From WTJD01 sp964225175 (GTDB lineage Bacteria > Pseudomonadota > Gammaproteobacteria > Xanthomonadales > SZUA-36): 49,802 nt of DNA. The stretch spans positions 1 through 49,802 of the forward strand of contig CAXQNK010000123.1 of NCBI GenBank assembly GCA_964225175.1, read 5' to 3'. The notes under the pieces are model-generated. The model worked only from the letters and a program-made list of their open reading frames with translations, did no database searches and was not told where the DNA came from. Position numbers and translations under genes: made by a program. This document shows, in pieces, positions 8,769 through 17,952 of this stretch; the first letter of the stretch is position 1; each line of letters starts with the position of its first letter.

Positions 8769-9674
8769 ATGAAAATGAAGACCGTCTCGGAGTGGATTGA
8801 CCAGGTGGCGCATGAGCTCGACCACAGCGACGCCTGTTTCGGCCATGGTACAGATAACGCTCATGATGAAGCCGCCTGGCTTGTTTTGCACGTGCTTGGA
8901 TTGCCCCTCGACGGGAGTTTTCGAGACGGGTCGCATCCGGTCGATCAGCAAGCAGCAACTCGAATCAGAGCGTTGTTATCGACCCGTTTGCTGGAACGCA
9001 AACCGCTTGCCTATCTTCTTGGCGAAGCCTGGTTTTGCGGCTTGCCTTTCTGGGTTGACGAGTCCGTACTGGTGCCGCGCTCACCGATTGCGGAATTGAT
9101 CCAGACGGGCTTTCATCCCTGGGTGCCAAGGGGAGGTGTTCACAGGGCTCTGGATCTGTGTACGGGCAGCGGGTGCATTGCCATAGCAATGGCCATGCAT
9201 GACGCGGCGCTGGATATTGACGCAGTCGATATCAGTCGCTCGGCACTGGCAACGGCGGCGCGTAACCTCAGGCGACATGGTTGTGAGGATCGCGTCAGCC
9301 TGGTTGTTTCGGATCTTTTCGCCGGGCTCCAGGGTCGTCAATATGACCTGATTGTGAGTAATCCGCCCTACGTCGCGGCTGCCGAAATGCGCAAGCTGCC
9401 CAGGGAGTACACCTGGGAACCTCATTTGGGCCTGGAGGCGGATCATCATGGGCTGTCCGTGGTGCGGCGTATCCTGCGCGCAGCGCCGGATTTCCTTACG
9501 CCTGACGGGGTGATGATCATGGAGGTTGGTCAGACTGCCGCGAATTTGATGCGATGTTGGCCAGAACTTCCGGTGACCTGGATCGAGTTCGAGCACGGCG
9601 GGGAAGGTGTCTTTACAATAGGGCGCTGCGAACTGGAAGCTGCGCGTGCCCTTCTGGGCCGCTCCCCGAAATAA
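8769..9674 (+). CDS. prmB: Ribosomal protein uL3 glutamine methyltransferase PrmB
   Basis: A 301-residue S-adenosylmethionine-dependent enzyme that methylates a glutamine of ribosomal protein L3. An N-terminal helical PrmC_N-like domain is followed by a Rossmann methyltransferase with motif I in LDLCTGSGCIAIAMA and the substrate-binding NPPY at residues 198-201. The ATG at 8769 fits the family N-terminus (MKMKTVSEWIDQ). It lies next to aroC, which is the usual arrangement in Gammaproteobacteria and favours PrmB over the paralogue PrmC, which usually sits with prfA. The stop is TAA, 22 bases before aroC. Confidence 0.94.
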   Translation: MKMKTVSEWIDQVAHELDHSDACFGHGTDNAHDEAAWLVLHVLGLPLDGSFRDGSHPVDQQAATRIRALLSTRLLERKPLAYLLGEAWFCGLPFWVDESVLVPRSPIAELIQTGFHPWVPRGGVHRALDLCTGSGCIAIAMAMHDAALDIDAVDISRSALATAARNLRRHGCEDRVSLVVSDLFAGLQGRQYDLIVSNPPYVAAAEMRKLPREYTWEPHLGLEADHHGLSVVRRILRAAPDFLTPDGVMIMEVGQTAANLMRCWPELPVTWIEFEHGGEGVFTIGRCELEAARALLGRSPK

Positions 9675-9696
9675 GTTTGATGAAGAGAGCTTAGAT

Positions 9697-10773
9697 ATGT
9701 CGCTGAATACATTTGGTCGAATGTTGCGGGTAACGACCTTTGGTGAGAGTCACGGACCTGCCATAGGGTGCGTGGTCGATGGTTTCCCTCCCGGTATCGA
9801 AATCAATGCCGAGGAGATTCGCTTGGAACTGCGTCGACGGGCCACCGGTCAATCAAGGCACACTTCCCAGCGTCGGGAGAAAGACGATGTGCAGATTCTT
9901 TCCGGCGTGTTCGAGGGACGCTCTACGGGCACTCCGATCGCCTTGCTGATCGAGAACACCGACGCCCGCTCCCGGGATTACACGAATATTGCCAGGCAAT
10001 TTCGTCCTGGTCATGCCGATTACACCTACTGGAAGAAGTATGGTATCCGGGATTATCGGGGCGGGGGGCGCTCTTCCGCACGCGAGACGACCATGCGGGT
10101 GGCAGCCGGTGCATTGGCCAGGAAATACCTTGCCCAGGAGTACGGTATCGAAATCTATGGCTGGTTGGCGCAACTGGGGCCCATTCGCACCGATAACGCG
10201 ATGCATCGGGAATTCATCAATGAGAATCCGTTTTTCTGTCCAGACCCGGGAAAGGTCAGTGAGTTGGAATCTTTCATGGACCAGCTAAGGAAATCCGGGG
10301 ACTCCGTCGGTGCGCGCATTACCGTCACGGCAACTGGCGTCCCTGCGGGACTTGGTGAGCCTGTTTACGGGAAGCTCGACGCTGACCTGGCCTCAGCCAT
10401 GATGAGCATTAACGCCGTCAAGGGTGTGGAAATCGGAGCCGGGTTTGGTTCAGTGGCCCAGAAGGGGACCGAGCATCGCGACGAATTCACGACTGATGGA
10501 TTTTTATCCAATCACGCAGGCGGTGTGTTGGGCGGAATTTCGAGCGGGCAGGACCTGCTTGTGAGCGTGGCGTTCAAGCCCACCTCCAGTCTGCGTATCC
10601 CGGCGCGAGGGCTCGACGAGGATGGAAATGAAGTTGAAGTCATCACCAAGGGTCGGCACGATCCTTGCGTGGGTATTCGGGCCACGCCAATTGTCGAGGC
10701 CATGTTGGCGCTGGTCGTGATGGACCACATCATGCGCCATCGCGCTCAGATCGGAAAGGAGGCAAGTTCGTGA
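9697..10773 (+). CDS. aroC: Chorismate synthase
   Basis: A 358-residue enzyme of the last shikimate step; it converts 5-enolpyruvylshikimate 3-phosphate to chorismate with reduced FMN. Family signatures are visible: GESHGPAIGCVVDGFPPG at the N-terminus, RPGHADYTYWKKYG, GGGRSSARETTMRVAAGA and the C-terminal RHDPCVGIRATPIVEAM. Length is typical of bacterial AroC. The ATG at 9697 follows a GAGAG. It sits between prmB and asd and overlaps asd by 4 bases. Its product feeds trpFBA and pheA, which are also in this window. Confidence 0.97.
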   Translation: MSLNTFGRMLRVTTFGESHGPAIGCVVDGFPPGIEINAEEIRLELRRRATGQSRHTSQRREKDDVQILSGVFEGRSTGTPIALLIENTDARSRDYTNIARQFRPGHADYTYWKKYGIRDYRGGGRSSARETTMRVAAGALARKYLAQEYGIEIYGWLAQLGPIRTDNAMHREFINENPFFCPDPGKVSELESFMDQLRKSGDSVGARITVTATGVPAGLGEPVYGKLDADLASAMMSINAVKGVEIGAGFGSVAQKGTEHRDEFTTDGFLSNHAGGVLGGISSGQDLLVSVAFKPTSSLRIPARGLDEDGNEVEVITKGRHDPCVGIRATPIVEAMLALVVMDHIMRHRAQIGKEASS

Positions 10774-11795
10774 GCGAGCAGATGGAATGTACAGTAGCGG
10801 TGGTGGGTGCTACCGGCGCGGTAGGCGAAGTCATGTTGGAACTCCTTGCAGAGATCGCCGCTCCGGATTGGTCCGTGCATGCCTTGGCCAGTGAACGTTC
10901 GATCGGTCGTGACGTGCCGTTCGGCAATCGTTCCCTGGCTGTCGAAGATCTTGAACATTTCGATTTCAGCAGCGTCGACTATGCCCTGTTCTCCGCTGGC
11001 GCCTCGGTCAGTAAGGTGCATGCGATTCGAGCAGCGAAACAGGGGGCGATTGTCATCGACAACACTTCCGAATTTCGCTACCAGGATGACATCCCGCTGG
11101 TTGTGCCGGAAGTCAACGGGCGGCTTCTCAAGGCCATCGGTCGGGGTGCCATCATCGCCAATCCGAATTGTTCGACCATTCAGATGGTGGTTGCACTCGC
11201 GCCCATTCATCGGGCCGCTGGTATAGAGCGCATCAACGTCGCAACTTATCAATCCGTCTCAGGTGCCGGCCGCGCAGCGATGGAAGAATTGGCCCGGCAA
11301 ACTGCTGATCGTCTGAACATGCAAGAGGTTAAGCCTGTTGCTTTCAAGCAGCCCATAGCGTTTAACGTGCTGCCCGAGATTGACGTATTACAGGATAACG
11401 GCTACACCAAGGAGGAAATGAAACTGCATTGGGAGACCCAGAAAATTCTGGATGATGACCAGATTTGCGTGAACGCCACGGCAGTGCGCGTACCGGTTTT
11501 CTTCGGGCATGCTGAAGCCGTGCATATGGAGACTCGCGAAGACATCGAAATCGAAGCGGTTCGGGCGCTTCTCGATGGTGCCGAGGGTGTTGAGCTGGCA
11601 GAGGCGACCGAGGAAGCGGGTTATGCAACCCCAGTGACACACGCGGCGGGGAAAAACCCGGTTTTTGTCAGCAGGCTTCGGCGCGACATCACTCACCCCC
11701 GTGGTATCGACATGTGGGTCGTTTCAGACAACGTGAGAAAGGGCGCCGCACTCAATGCGGTTCAGATCCTGCAGAGCCTGCGAAACAGGCGCTGA
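10770..11795 (+). CDS. asd: Aspartate-semialdehyde dehydrogenase
   Basis: A 341-residue NADPH enzyme making aspartate 4-semialdehyde for lysine, methionine, threonine and diaminopimelate synthesis. The glycine-rich VVGATGAVGEVMLELL binds NADP; the catalytic Cys is in ANPNCSTIQ (about residue 133), and the C-terminal PVTHAAGKNPVFVSRLRRD is typical. The GTG start at 10770 overlaps the aroC stop (GTGA) and has a strong GGAAAGGAGG upstream, so it is translationally coupled. fimV follows, as in Pseudomonas. Confidence 0.96.
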   Translation: MSEQMECTVAVVGATGAVGEVMLELLAEIAAPDWSVHALASERSIGRDVPFGNRSLAVEDLEHFDFSSVDYALFSAGASVSKVHAIRAAKQGAIVIDNTSEFRYQDDIPLVVPEVNGRLLKAIGRGAIIANPNCSTIQMVVALAPIHRAAGIERINVATYQSVSGAGRAAMEELARQTADRLNMQEVKPVAFKQPIAFNVLPEIDVLQDNGYTKEEMKLHWETQKILDDDQICVNATAVRVPVFFGHAEAVHMETREDIEIEAVRALLDGAEGVELAEATEEAGYATPVTHAAGKNPVFVSRLRRDITHPRGIDMWVVSDNVRKGAALNAVQILQSLRNRR

Positions 11796-11831
11796 CCGGG
11801 TGGCGTTTCCAATGGCTCGCCAGTACACTTC

Positions 11832-14399
11832 ATGCTGTCTCGTAGAGCAGCCTGTAAATCCGTCATGCACCCACACCTGATAGGCGTCAACTGCGCACCC
11901 GGCCGGAGCCAGCATATTTCGCTGTCCAAGGGGACGAGGCCATTCGCCATTGCCCTGCTCAGCCTGGTACTTGCCGTGCTTTCTCCACGTGTGTACGCGT
12001 TTGGCCTTGGGGACATCCTGGTGGATTCCTACCTCGGGCAGCCATTTGACGCGCGAATCGATCTGCGCATCAAATCCATCGATGAAATGGAGGATCTCAG
12101 TGTCCGACTTGCACCGATGGAAAGTCTCGAGCTCATAGGTCTGGATGCTTTCGAATTCAGCACCCCACTTGAGTTCAAAGTCTTCGGGGACGCTGCTGAT
12201 CCGCACATCAGGATCAGCAGTTGGCAGCCGATCAATGACCCTATCGTTCGATTCGTGGTTGAAGTGAATTTCGCCAACGGTCGGATGTTGAGAGAATTCA
12301 TCGTGTTCATGGATCCGCCGACATTCAACGCCCCTGTTCCACTACCGTCGGTGACTCCGATGGACAGGAGCGAGGTGCTTGCTGCGCCTTCAGAGCCTTA
12401 CGTCGCCGCGAATTCGGATCCCGACGACACAGTCGCAGAGCCAGAGGGCGTCAGCGCCCTGAAGAGTGAGGACGTTGCCGCACAGACGCCTCCGCAGGCG
12501 CAATCGGCGGAACAGGCCTCTGAAGCACTCGGTGATTCTGAGCCGGTGATGTCTGCGTCAGAGCCGGAAGCTCTGAAAGAGATGCCACAGGACCCTGAGC
12601 CCGAAGAGATTATCGAAGCTGAAACTGAGACCGAGGCTCAAGTCAAAGCTGAGGCCCAAACCGAAAACGAGGAACCTGCGCCTACTGAACTGCTCTCAGA
12701 TGATCGCCCGCAAGCCGACCATCGCCCTGATGCCGAAGACGGAGTGGAGGATGCACCTGTGGCCGATCCCATGGAGACGGCACCGGGCGACGACACGGGG
12801 ACCACGGAGGACGCCGTTGCGCCGGAAGAGCTGGATCAGCGTACCGAGGACGGGGTGGAGGATGCGCCCTTGGCCGATCCCATAGGGGCGGCACCGGGCG
12901 ATGACTTGGGGGCCACGGAGGACGCCGTTGCGCCGGAAGAGCTGGATCAGCGTACCGAGGACGTGGTGGAGGATGCGCCTGTGGCCGATCCCATGGAGAC
13001 GGCACCGGGCGACGACACGGGGACCACGGAGGACGCCGTTTCGCAGGAAGAACTGGATCAGCATGCCGAGGACGAAGATCAGGTTGTGAGTGCTGAGATG
13101 CAGACCGTGCCCGCCTCGGTCAAGGCCTATCAACTCAAGCGAGGTAATGAGCAGCAATATGGCCCTGTCGAATGGGGGCAGACCTTGTGGGGCATTGCAT
13201 CGAAAAATTTGCCTGAGGGCATCAGTGTGTATCAGGCGATGCTGGCCATACAGAGATATAACCCGGATGCTTTTTATTCGAACAACATCAATCGCCTCAA
13301 AGCGGGATCGATTCTGAGTCTGCCGCCAGCCGATGAGATGGCTCGATTGTCCGCGAAGGCGGCAAGCCTCGAAGCCATGCGTCAAGCACAGGATTTTGAG
13401 CAATTGCTTGCCGGACGTATCCCGGAGGCCAGGCCCTTGCCATTGCTTGCTGATCTGGAAGAGGAGTCCATCGACGCGATCCCGGTCAGCGAACAGGCTG
13501 AAGAGGTCCTGCCGGATGCTCGCCTCGAGCTGGTGTCTCCGGAGGAATCTGAGGATCCCGCCGCATCCGCGGTGGGTGCTGCGGGAGATTCCGAAGAGGG
13601 GGAAGGTCAGGACGGGTTGGGCGTGGATGAGGCCCTGGCTGAGGAAGACCGCGCGAGTGTTGAGCAGGAATCTGCCTACCTGGCCGAGAGAATGCGCGAA
13701 CTCGAGGAGCAGTTGATACAAGACGATGCGCCGATCACGCTTGAGGACGAAGGCTTGGCGCAGATGCAGGAGCGTCTTCGCGAGGATCGACTAAAAACAT
13801 CCTCGGATTCGGACCCTCGCAAGAGCGTTGTGCGGACACGGCAGGCAACGCCATGGTACTTGTCGCTTGGTTGGTGGTGGTTGTTGCCCGCAGTATTGCT
13901 GGTGCTTGCAGTCTTCTGGTTGCTGCGGAGGTGGGACCAACGCACAGCCGCTGATTTCGTTGATTCCATTGAGCTATCTGGAGATACAGGTTCTGCACGG
14001 GATGCTGCCAGGGAACTCGTGGAAGATGCCGAAGACATCGTTCGCGGCCTTTCCGGCGAGCCGACACCGGAACGGGGCGATGTAGAGGAAGAGAATTCCC
14101 AAGTCGAGGTTGGTGAGGTGGAGGCCTCGGATGAAGCGCATGTCGACAGCCAAGATCAAGATCCGGCGCCGGCTCATTCTGAAGCGCACGACGCAAGCGG
14201 GCCTGCAGATTCAAGGCCATCGCATTCCGAAGAAGCTATTGAGTTGGACCAGGATGATCCAGAAGTCAAGCTGGATATGGCCAGAGCTTATCTCTCGGTT
14301 GGTGACTCCAAGGCTGCGATTGAATTGCTCGAGGAGGTTGTCGCTGAGGGTGATATCAAGCAGGCTGCCGAGGCGCGCAGCATGATGAAAGAAATCTGA
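11832..14399 (+). CDS. fimV: FimV-like peptidoglycan-binding polar protein
   Basis: An 855-residue membrane protein. A signal segment (about residues 37-55) is followed by the FimV N-terminal domain (FGLGDILVDSYLGQPFDARI onwards), a long acidic linker with three 37-residue repeats, a LysM-like FimV core (about residues 430-500, YGPVEWGQTLWGIASKNL), one transmembrane helix (about 673-693, WWWLLPAVLLVLAVFWLL) and the C-terminal FimV domain with a TPR-like helix pair (about 810-855, DPEVKLDMARAYLSVGD). FimV organises pole-associated processes such as type IV pili and twitching. The position between asd and truA is conserved in Pseudomonas. ATG 11832 or ATG 11865 may be the start; neither has a strong ribosome binding site. 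Confidence 0.92.
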   Translation: MLSRRAACKSVMHPHLIGVNCAPGRSQHISLSKGTRPFAIALLSLVLAVLSPRVYAFGLGDILVDSYLGQPFDARIDLRIKSIDEMEDLSVRLAPMESLELIGLDAFEFSTPLEFKVFGDAADPHIRISSWQPINDPIVRFVVEVNFANGRMLREFIVFMDPPTFNAPVPLPSVTPMDRSEVLAAPSEPYVAANSDPDDTVAEPEGVSALKSEDVAAQTPPQAQSAEQASEALGDSEPVMSASEPEALKEMPQDPEPEEIIEAETETEAQVKAEAQTENEEPAPTELLSDDRPQADHRPDAEDGVEDAPVADPMETAPGDDTGTTEDAVAPEELDQRTEDGVEDAPLADPIGAAPGDDLGATEDAVAPEELDQRTEDVVEDAPVADPMETAPGDDTGTTEDAVSQEELDQHAEDEDQVVSAEMQTVPASVKAYQLKRGNEQQYGPVEWGQTLWGIASKNLPEGISVYQAMLAIQRYNPDAFYSNNINRLKAGSILSLPPADEMARLSAKAASLEAMRQAQDFEQLLAGRIPEARPLPLLADLEEESIDAIPVSEQAEEVLPDARLELVSPEESEDPAASAVGAAGDSEEGEGQDGLGVDEALAEEDRASVEQESAYLAERMRELEEQLIQDDAPITLEDEGLAQMQERLREDRLKTSSDSDPRKSVVRTRQATPWYLSLGWWWLLPAVLLVLAVFWLLRRWDQRTAADFVDSIELSGDTGSARDAARELVEDAEDIVRGLSGEPTPERGDVEEENSQVEVGEVEASDEAHVDSQDQDPAPAHSEAHDASGPADSRPSHSEEAIELDQDDPEVKLDMARAYLSVGDSKAAIELLEEVVAEGDIKQAAEARSMMKEI
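12738..13070 (+). repeat. Three tandem 111-bp repeats inside fimV
   Basis: Units at 12738-12848, 12849-12959 and 12960-13070 each encode 37 residues of the form DGVEDAPVADPMETAPGDD...EELDQRTE. Units 1 and 3 are nearly identical over their first two thirds, and units 1 and 2 share the ending. The repeat length is a multiple of three, so copy-number change would keep the frame. Confidence 0.95.
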
Positions 14400-14483
14400 T
14401 TGGAATTGGTCGGTGATGCGCCTCACCACTTTGCGGGTCAATAGGGCCAGGTCCACGACTTCGCCCGCAGCAGGTGGCCCAGC

Positions 14484-15275
14484 ATGCGAATAGCACTGGG
14501 CCTTGAATATGACGGCAGTGGCTTTCACGGGTGGCAAAGCCAACGTGAGACGCTTACGGTTCAAGATACCCTGGAGCAGGCGCTTTCAAAGGTCGCAGAC
14601 CATTCCGTCAGTGTCGTTTGCGCTGGTCGAACCGACACCGGAGTTCATGCGCGCGGACAAGTGGTCCATTTTGACACCGAGGCCCTTCGGGAGGATCGAT
14701 CCTGGATTCTGGGCGTCAATGCCAACCTTCCCTCGGCGGTCGCGGTGACTTGGTTACGGCGCGTCGATGAGGATTTTCATGCGCGGTTCAGCGCCTACGA
14801 GAGAAGCTATCGCTACACCATCTGCAATCGTTGGGTGAGGCCTGTGCTGGGTCGAAATGAAATGACCTGGCACAGGCGCAGACTCGCAGCTTCTGCAATG
14901 CATCGTGCGGCACAATCATTGCTGGGGGAGCATGATTTCAGTGCGTTCCGTTCTGCTGGATGCCGAGCGCGGCACGCCGTTCGCGAGGTCAGGCATGTTG
15001 AAGTCAGCCGAAGTGCGGGTCGGGTTGTTTTTGACATCTCAGCCAATGGGTTTTTGTACCACATGGTGCGAAATATCGTGGGTTCGCTGCTGGAAATTGG
15101 ACAGGGAGACCGTGAGGAGTCATGGATGGCTCAATTGCTGGAAGGTAAAGATCGAACACGGGCGGGCATCACAGCATCGCCAGATGGACTGTGTTTCATG
15201 TCGGTGCGTTATCCCGAAAACTATGACATTCCGGTGCGTTGTGAAGCTTTTGGCGAGGAGCCCGGTTCGGTATGA
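14484..15275 (+). CDS. truA: tRNA pseudouridine(38-40) synthase
   Basis: A 263-residue enzyme that makes pseudouridine at positions 38-40 in the anticodon arm of tRNAs. The catalytic Asp51 is in AGRTDTGVHARGQVVHF; the N-terminal GLEYDGSGFHGWQSQ and the C-terminal FLYHMVRNIVGSLLEIG are family signatures. Its end overlaps the trpF start by 4 bases (ATGA), so the two are translationally coupled. This fimV-truA-trpF order is standard in Gammaproteobacteria. Confidence 0.96.
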   Translation: MRIALGLEYDGSGFHGWQSQRETLTVQDTLEQALSKVADHSVSVVCAGRTDTGVHARGQVVHFDTEALREDRSWILGVNANLPSAVAVTWLRRVDEDFHARFSAYERSYRYTICNRWVRPVLGRNEMTWHRRRLAASAMHRAAQSLLGEHDFSAFRSAGCRARHAVREVRHVEVSRSAGRVVFDISANGFLYHMVRNIVGSLLEIGQGDREESWMAQLLEGKDRTRAGITASPDGLCFMSVRYPENYDIPVRCEAFGEEPGSV

Positions 15276-15892
15276 GCACGGTTTCAGCAAAGATTTGCGG
15301 TTTGACACGTCCTGAAGATGTCGCGGCTGCAGCAGGCGCAGGGGCAGATGCGCTGGGCTTCGTGTTCGCACAGAGTCCGAGGCGATTAACAGTGGAGCAG
15401 GCAAAAACGCTGATTGCGCAGGTGCCTCCGGGTGTGATGCGCGTGGGTCTTTTTCTGGATCCGTCACCCGGTGAGGTATGGCGTGTGCTGGAATCCCTGA
15501 CTCTCGATCTGCTTCAGTTTCATGGCGAACCGGAGAATGATTTTTGTCGGCAGTTCGAACTTCCTTTTTTACCCGCGGTCAGACCAGAGTCAGCGCGTGC
15601 AGTAGACCCCGCGACGCGGTATCCTGACGCGGCAGGAATCTTGTACGACAGCCATGATCCAGCGGGGGCGGGTGGAACTGGAAAAACCTTCGATTGGTCG
15701 CTGGTCAGGGCTTCTCGCTTGCCGATCTGGCTGGCGGGAGGTCTCAATCCGGAGAACGTCTCCGCGGCGGTCGCCGCGGTCCAACCCAGTTGGGTGGATG
15801 TGTCGAGTGGCATAGAGTCTGCACCCGGCATCAAGGACCCTGCCAAGATCAAGTCATTCGTGTCAGCGGCAAAGGCATTCCCGAAACCCTGA
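15272..15892 (+). CDS. trpF: Phosphoribosylanthranilate isomerase
   Basis: A 206-residue TIM-barrel enzyme of tryptophan synthesis. The catalytic Cys9 is in KICGLTRPEDV, followed by GADALGFVFAQSPRR and the phosphate-binding LAGGLNPENV and WVDVSSGIES segments. The ATG at 15272 overlaps the truA stop. trpB follows after 20 bases. Confidence 0.96.
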   Translation: MSTVSAKICGLTRPEDVAAAAGAGADALGFVFAQSPRRLTVEQAKTLIAQVPPGVMRVGLFLDPSPGEVWRVLESLTLDLLQFHGEPENDFCRQFELPFLPAVRPESARAVDPATRYPDAAGILYDSHDPAGAGGTGKTFDWSLVRASRLPIWLAGGLNPENVSAAVAAVQPSWVDVSSGIESAPGIKDPAKIKSFVSAAKAFPKP

Positions 15893-15912
15893 GGTCCGTA
15901 AGAGGAAAGGCA

Positions 15913-17106
15913 TTGAAAGCATTACCCGATGAGTTAGGTCATTTTGGTCCTTACGGCGGCTGTTACGTTTCCGAGACTCTGATGCACGCACTCCAAGAGC
16001 TGCGCGAGGCATACGATCGATGGCGCAGCGATGACGAGTTCGTCGAGCGTCTTGACAGGGACCTCGCTTACTTCGTCGGGCGCCCATCTCCGATTTACCA
16101 CGCGGAGCGACTGAGCAGTCAATGCGGAGGCGCGAAAATCCTCCTCAAGCGTGAGGATCTCAATCATACCGGGGCGCACAAGATCAACAACACCGTGGGG
16201 CAGGGACTGCTTGCCCATTACATGGGCAAGTCCAGGGTGATTGCAGAAACGGGTGCGGGTCAGCACGGGGTGGCTACGGCGACGGTGGCTGCGCGGCTCG
16301 ATCAGGACTGCGTAGTCTACATGGGTTCGGTAGATATTGAACGGCAGTCTATTAACGTGTTCCGCATGAAACTGCTGGGCGCGGAAGTCAGGCCAGTGAC
16401 ATCAGGGTCCAAAACACTGAAAGATGCACTCAACGAAGCCTTGAGAGATTGGGTGACGAACGTGGACGACACCTTTTACGTGATCGGAACGGTCGCAGGC
16501 CCACATCCTTATCCGATGATGGTGCGCGATTTCAACGCCGTAGTGGGCCGTGAAGCCCGCCGGCAAATGCTGGAGCAATGGGACGTGCTGCCGGATGCGC
16601 TGGTGGCGTGTGTGGGTGGTGGTTCAAATGCCATTGGCCTGTTTCACCCGTTTCTCGAAGACGAAGGTGTTCGGATGTATGGTGTGGAGGCGGCGGGCAA
16701 AGGGCTGCACACCGATGAGCATGCCGCCTCATTGTGTGCCGGAAAGCCCGGCGTATTGCACGGCGCCAGAAGTTACATCATTGACGATTCGGCCGGGCAG
16801 ATCACTCACACCCATTCGGTTTCCGCTGGGTTGGATTACCCTGGAGTAGGCCCGGAACACGCCTGGCTCAAAGATGAGGGCCGGGCCGAGTATGTGGGCA
16901 TTGATGACGAGGAAGCTCTGCACGCCACTCGAGTCCTGACTACCCTCGAGGGTATTTTGCCAGCGCTCGAGAGTGCTCATGCCGTGGCATATGGCATGAA
17001 ACTCGCTGCCGAAATGCGGCCGGATCAGCACGTGCTCATCAACTTGTCCGGGCGTGGTGACAAGGACGTTCAAACGCTTGCAGGGCTGGAAGGACTCTCG
17101 CTGTGA
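15913..17106 (+). CDS. trpB: Tryptophan synthase beta chain
   Basis: A 397-residue PLP enzyme that condenses indole with serine. The PLP lysine is Lys90 in HTGAHKINN; the phosphate-binding loop is VGGGSNAIG, and LNLSGRGDKD-like sequence (INLSGRGDKDVQT) ends the protein. The TTG at 15913 is chosen because AGAGGAAAGG lies just upstream and the predicted N-terminus (MKALPDELGHFGPYGG) fits the family; no ATG or GTG gives a comparable start. The stop overlaps the trpA GTG start by 4 bases. Confidence 0.95.
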   Translation: MKALPDELGHFGPYGGCYVSETLMHALQELREAYDRWRSDDEFVERLDRDLAYFVGRPSPIYHAERLSSQCGGAKILLKREDLNHTGAHKINNTVGQGLLAHYMGKSRVIAETGAGQHGVATATVAARLDQDCVVYMGSVDIERQSINVFRMKLLGAEVRPVTSGSKTLKDALNEALRDWVTNVDDTFYVIGTVAGPHPYPMMVRDFNAVVGREARRQMLEQWDVLPDALVACVGGGSNAIGLFHPFLEDEGVRMYGVEAAGKGLHTDEHAASLCAGKPGVLHGARSYIIDDSAGQITHTHSVSAGLDYPGVGPEHAWLKDEGRAEYVGIDDEEALHATRVLTTLEGILPALESAHAVAYGMKLAAEMRPDQHVLINLSGRGDKDVQTLAGLEGLSL

Positions 17107-17909
17107 CCCATCGAATCGATCAAGTATTTTCGACCCGTGCGTCGGAGGGCCGCACAACGCTGATCCCTTTCGTTACAGCAGGAGACCCGGATCCGGACTG
17201 GACGGTTTCAATCATGCATGCCCTCGTCCGGGGAGGTGCCGATCTGATCGAACTGGGCGTGCCGTTTTCGGATCCAACGGCTGATGGCCCCGTCATCCAG
17301 GCTGCGAGTGAGCGAGCAATCGCACGCCACGTTGACCTCGCTGGTGTTCTGGATATGGTCGAGGGTTTCAGGCAGGAAAACAGTGACACGCCCATCGTAT
17401 TGATGGGCTACATGAATCCGCTGGAGCGATATGGTCTTGCGAAATTTGCTGTCGATGCCGAAGCTGCCGGCGTGGACGGTTTATTGCTTGTTGACTGTCC
17501 GCCAGAGGAACTGGGCACCTTGAGGCCCGCGATGCAGGCACACGGTCTTTACTCGATCCGTCTGGTGGCACCGACCACCACCGAGACCCGTACGGCCCAC
17601 ATCGTGAGTGAGGCAGAGGGCTTTGTGTACTACGTTTCGTTCAAAGGCATTACCGGGGCCGGTCGACTGGATGCAAACGAATTGAGTGCGCCCATCGCCA
17701 TGATACGCAAACACACGGCTTTGCCGATTGCTGTAGGCTTTGGTATCAAGGATGCTGACTCAGCTGTCGCGGTCGCGCAGGATGCCGATGCAGTTGTTAT
17801 CGGGAGTGCCCTGGTGGAACAGCTGCAAAACGCTAAAAGCACGGGAGCGGCAGAATCGACCGCATTTGAATTCATGCTGCCTATACGGCAGGCTTTGGAT
17901 TCGAGCTGA
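17103..17909 (+). CDS. trpA: Tryptophan synthase alpha chain
   Basis: A 268-residue TIM barrel that cleaves indole-3-glycerol phosphate and passes indole to TrpB. The catalytic Glu50 and Asp61 are in LIELGVPFSDPTADGP; the phosphate loop is VGFGIKDAD near the C-terminus. The GTG start overlaps the trpB stop (GTGA). With trpF and trpB it covers the last steps of the pathway; trpEGDC are not in the window. accD follows after 43 bases. Confidence 0.96.
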   Translation: MTHRIDQVFSTRASEGRTTLIPFVTAGDPDPDWTVSIMHALVRGGADLIELGVPFSDPTADGPVIQAASERAIARHVDLAGVLDMVEGFRQENSDTPIVLMGYMNPLERYGLAKFAVDAEAAGVDGLLLVDCPPEELGTLRPAMQAHGLYSIRLVAPTTTETRTAHIVSEAEGFVYYVSFKGITGAGRLDANELSAPIAMIRKHTALPIAVGFGIKDADSAVAVAQDADAVVIGSALVEQLQNAKSTGAAESTAFEFMLPIRQALDSS

Positions 17910-17952
17910 CAGGCATTTTGCCGTCTCGAGCGAAGGCAGGGAAATAGCAGCA

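Noticed and set aside
12696..13721. Long open frame on the minus strand opposite fimV (341 codons)
   Set aside because: It mirrors the GC-biased repeats of fimV; no family features and no ribosome binding site.
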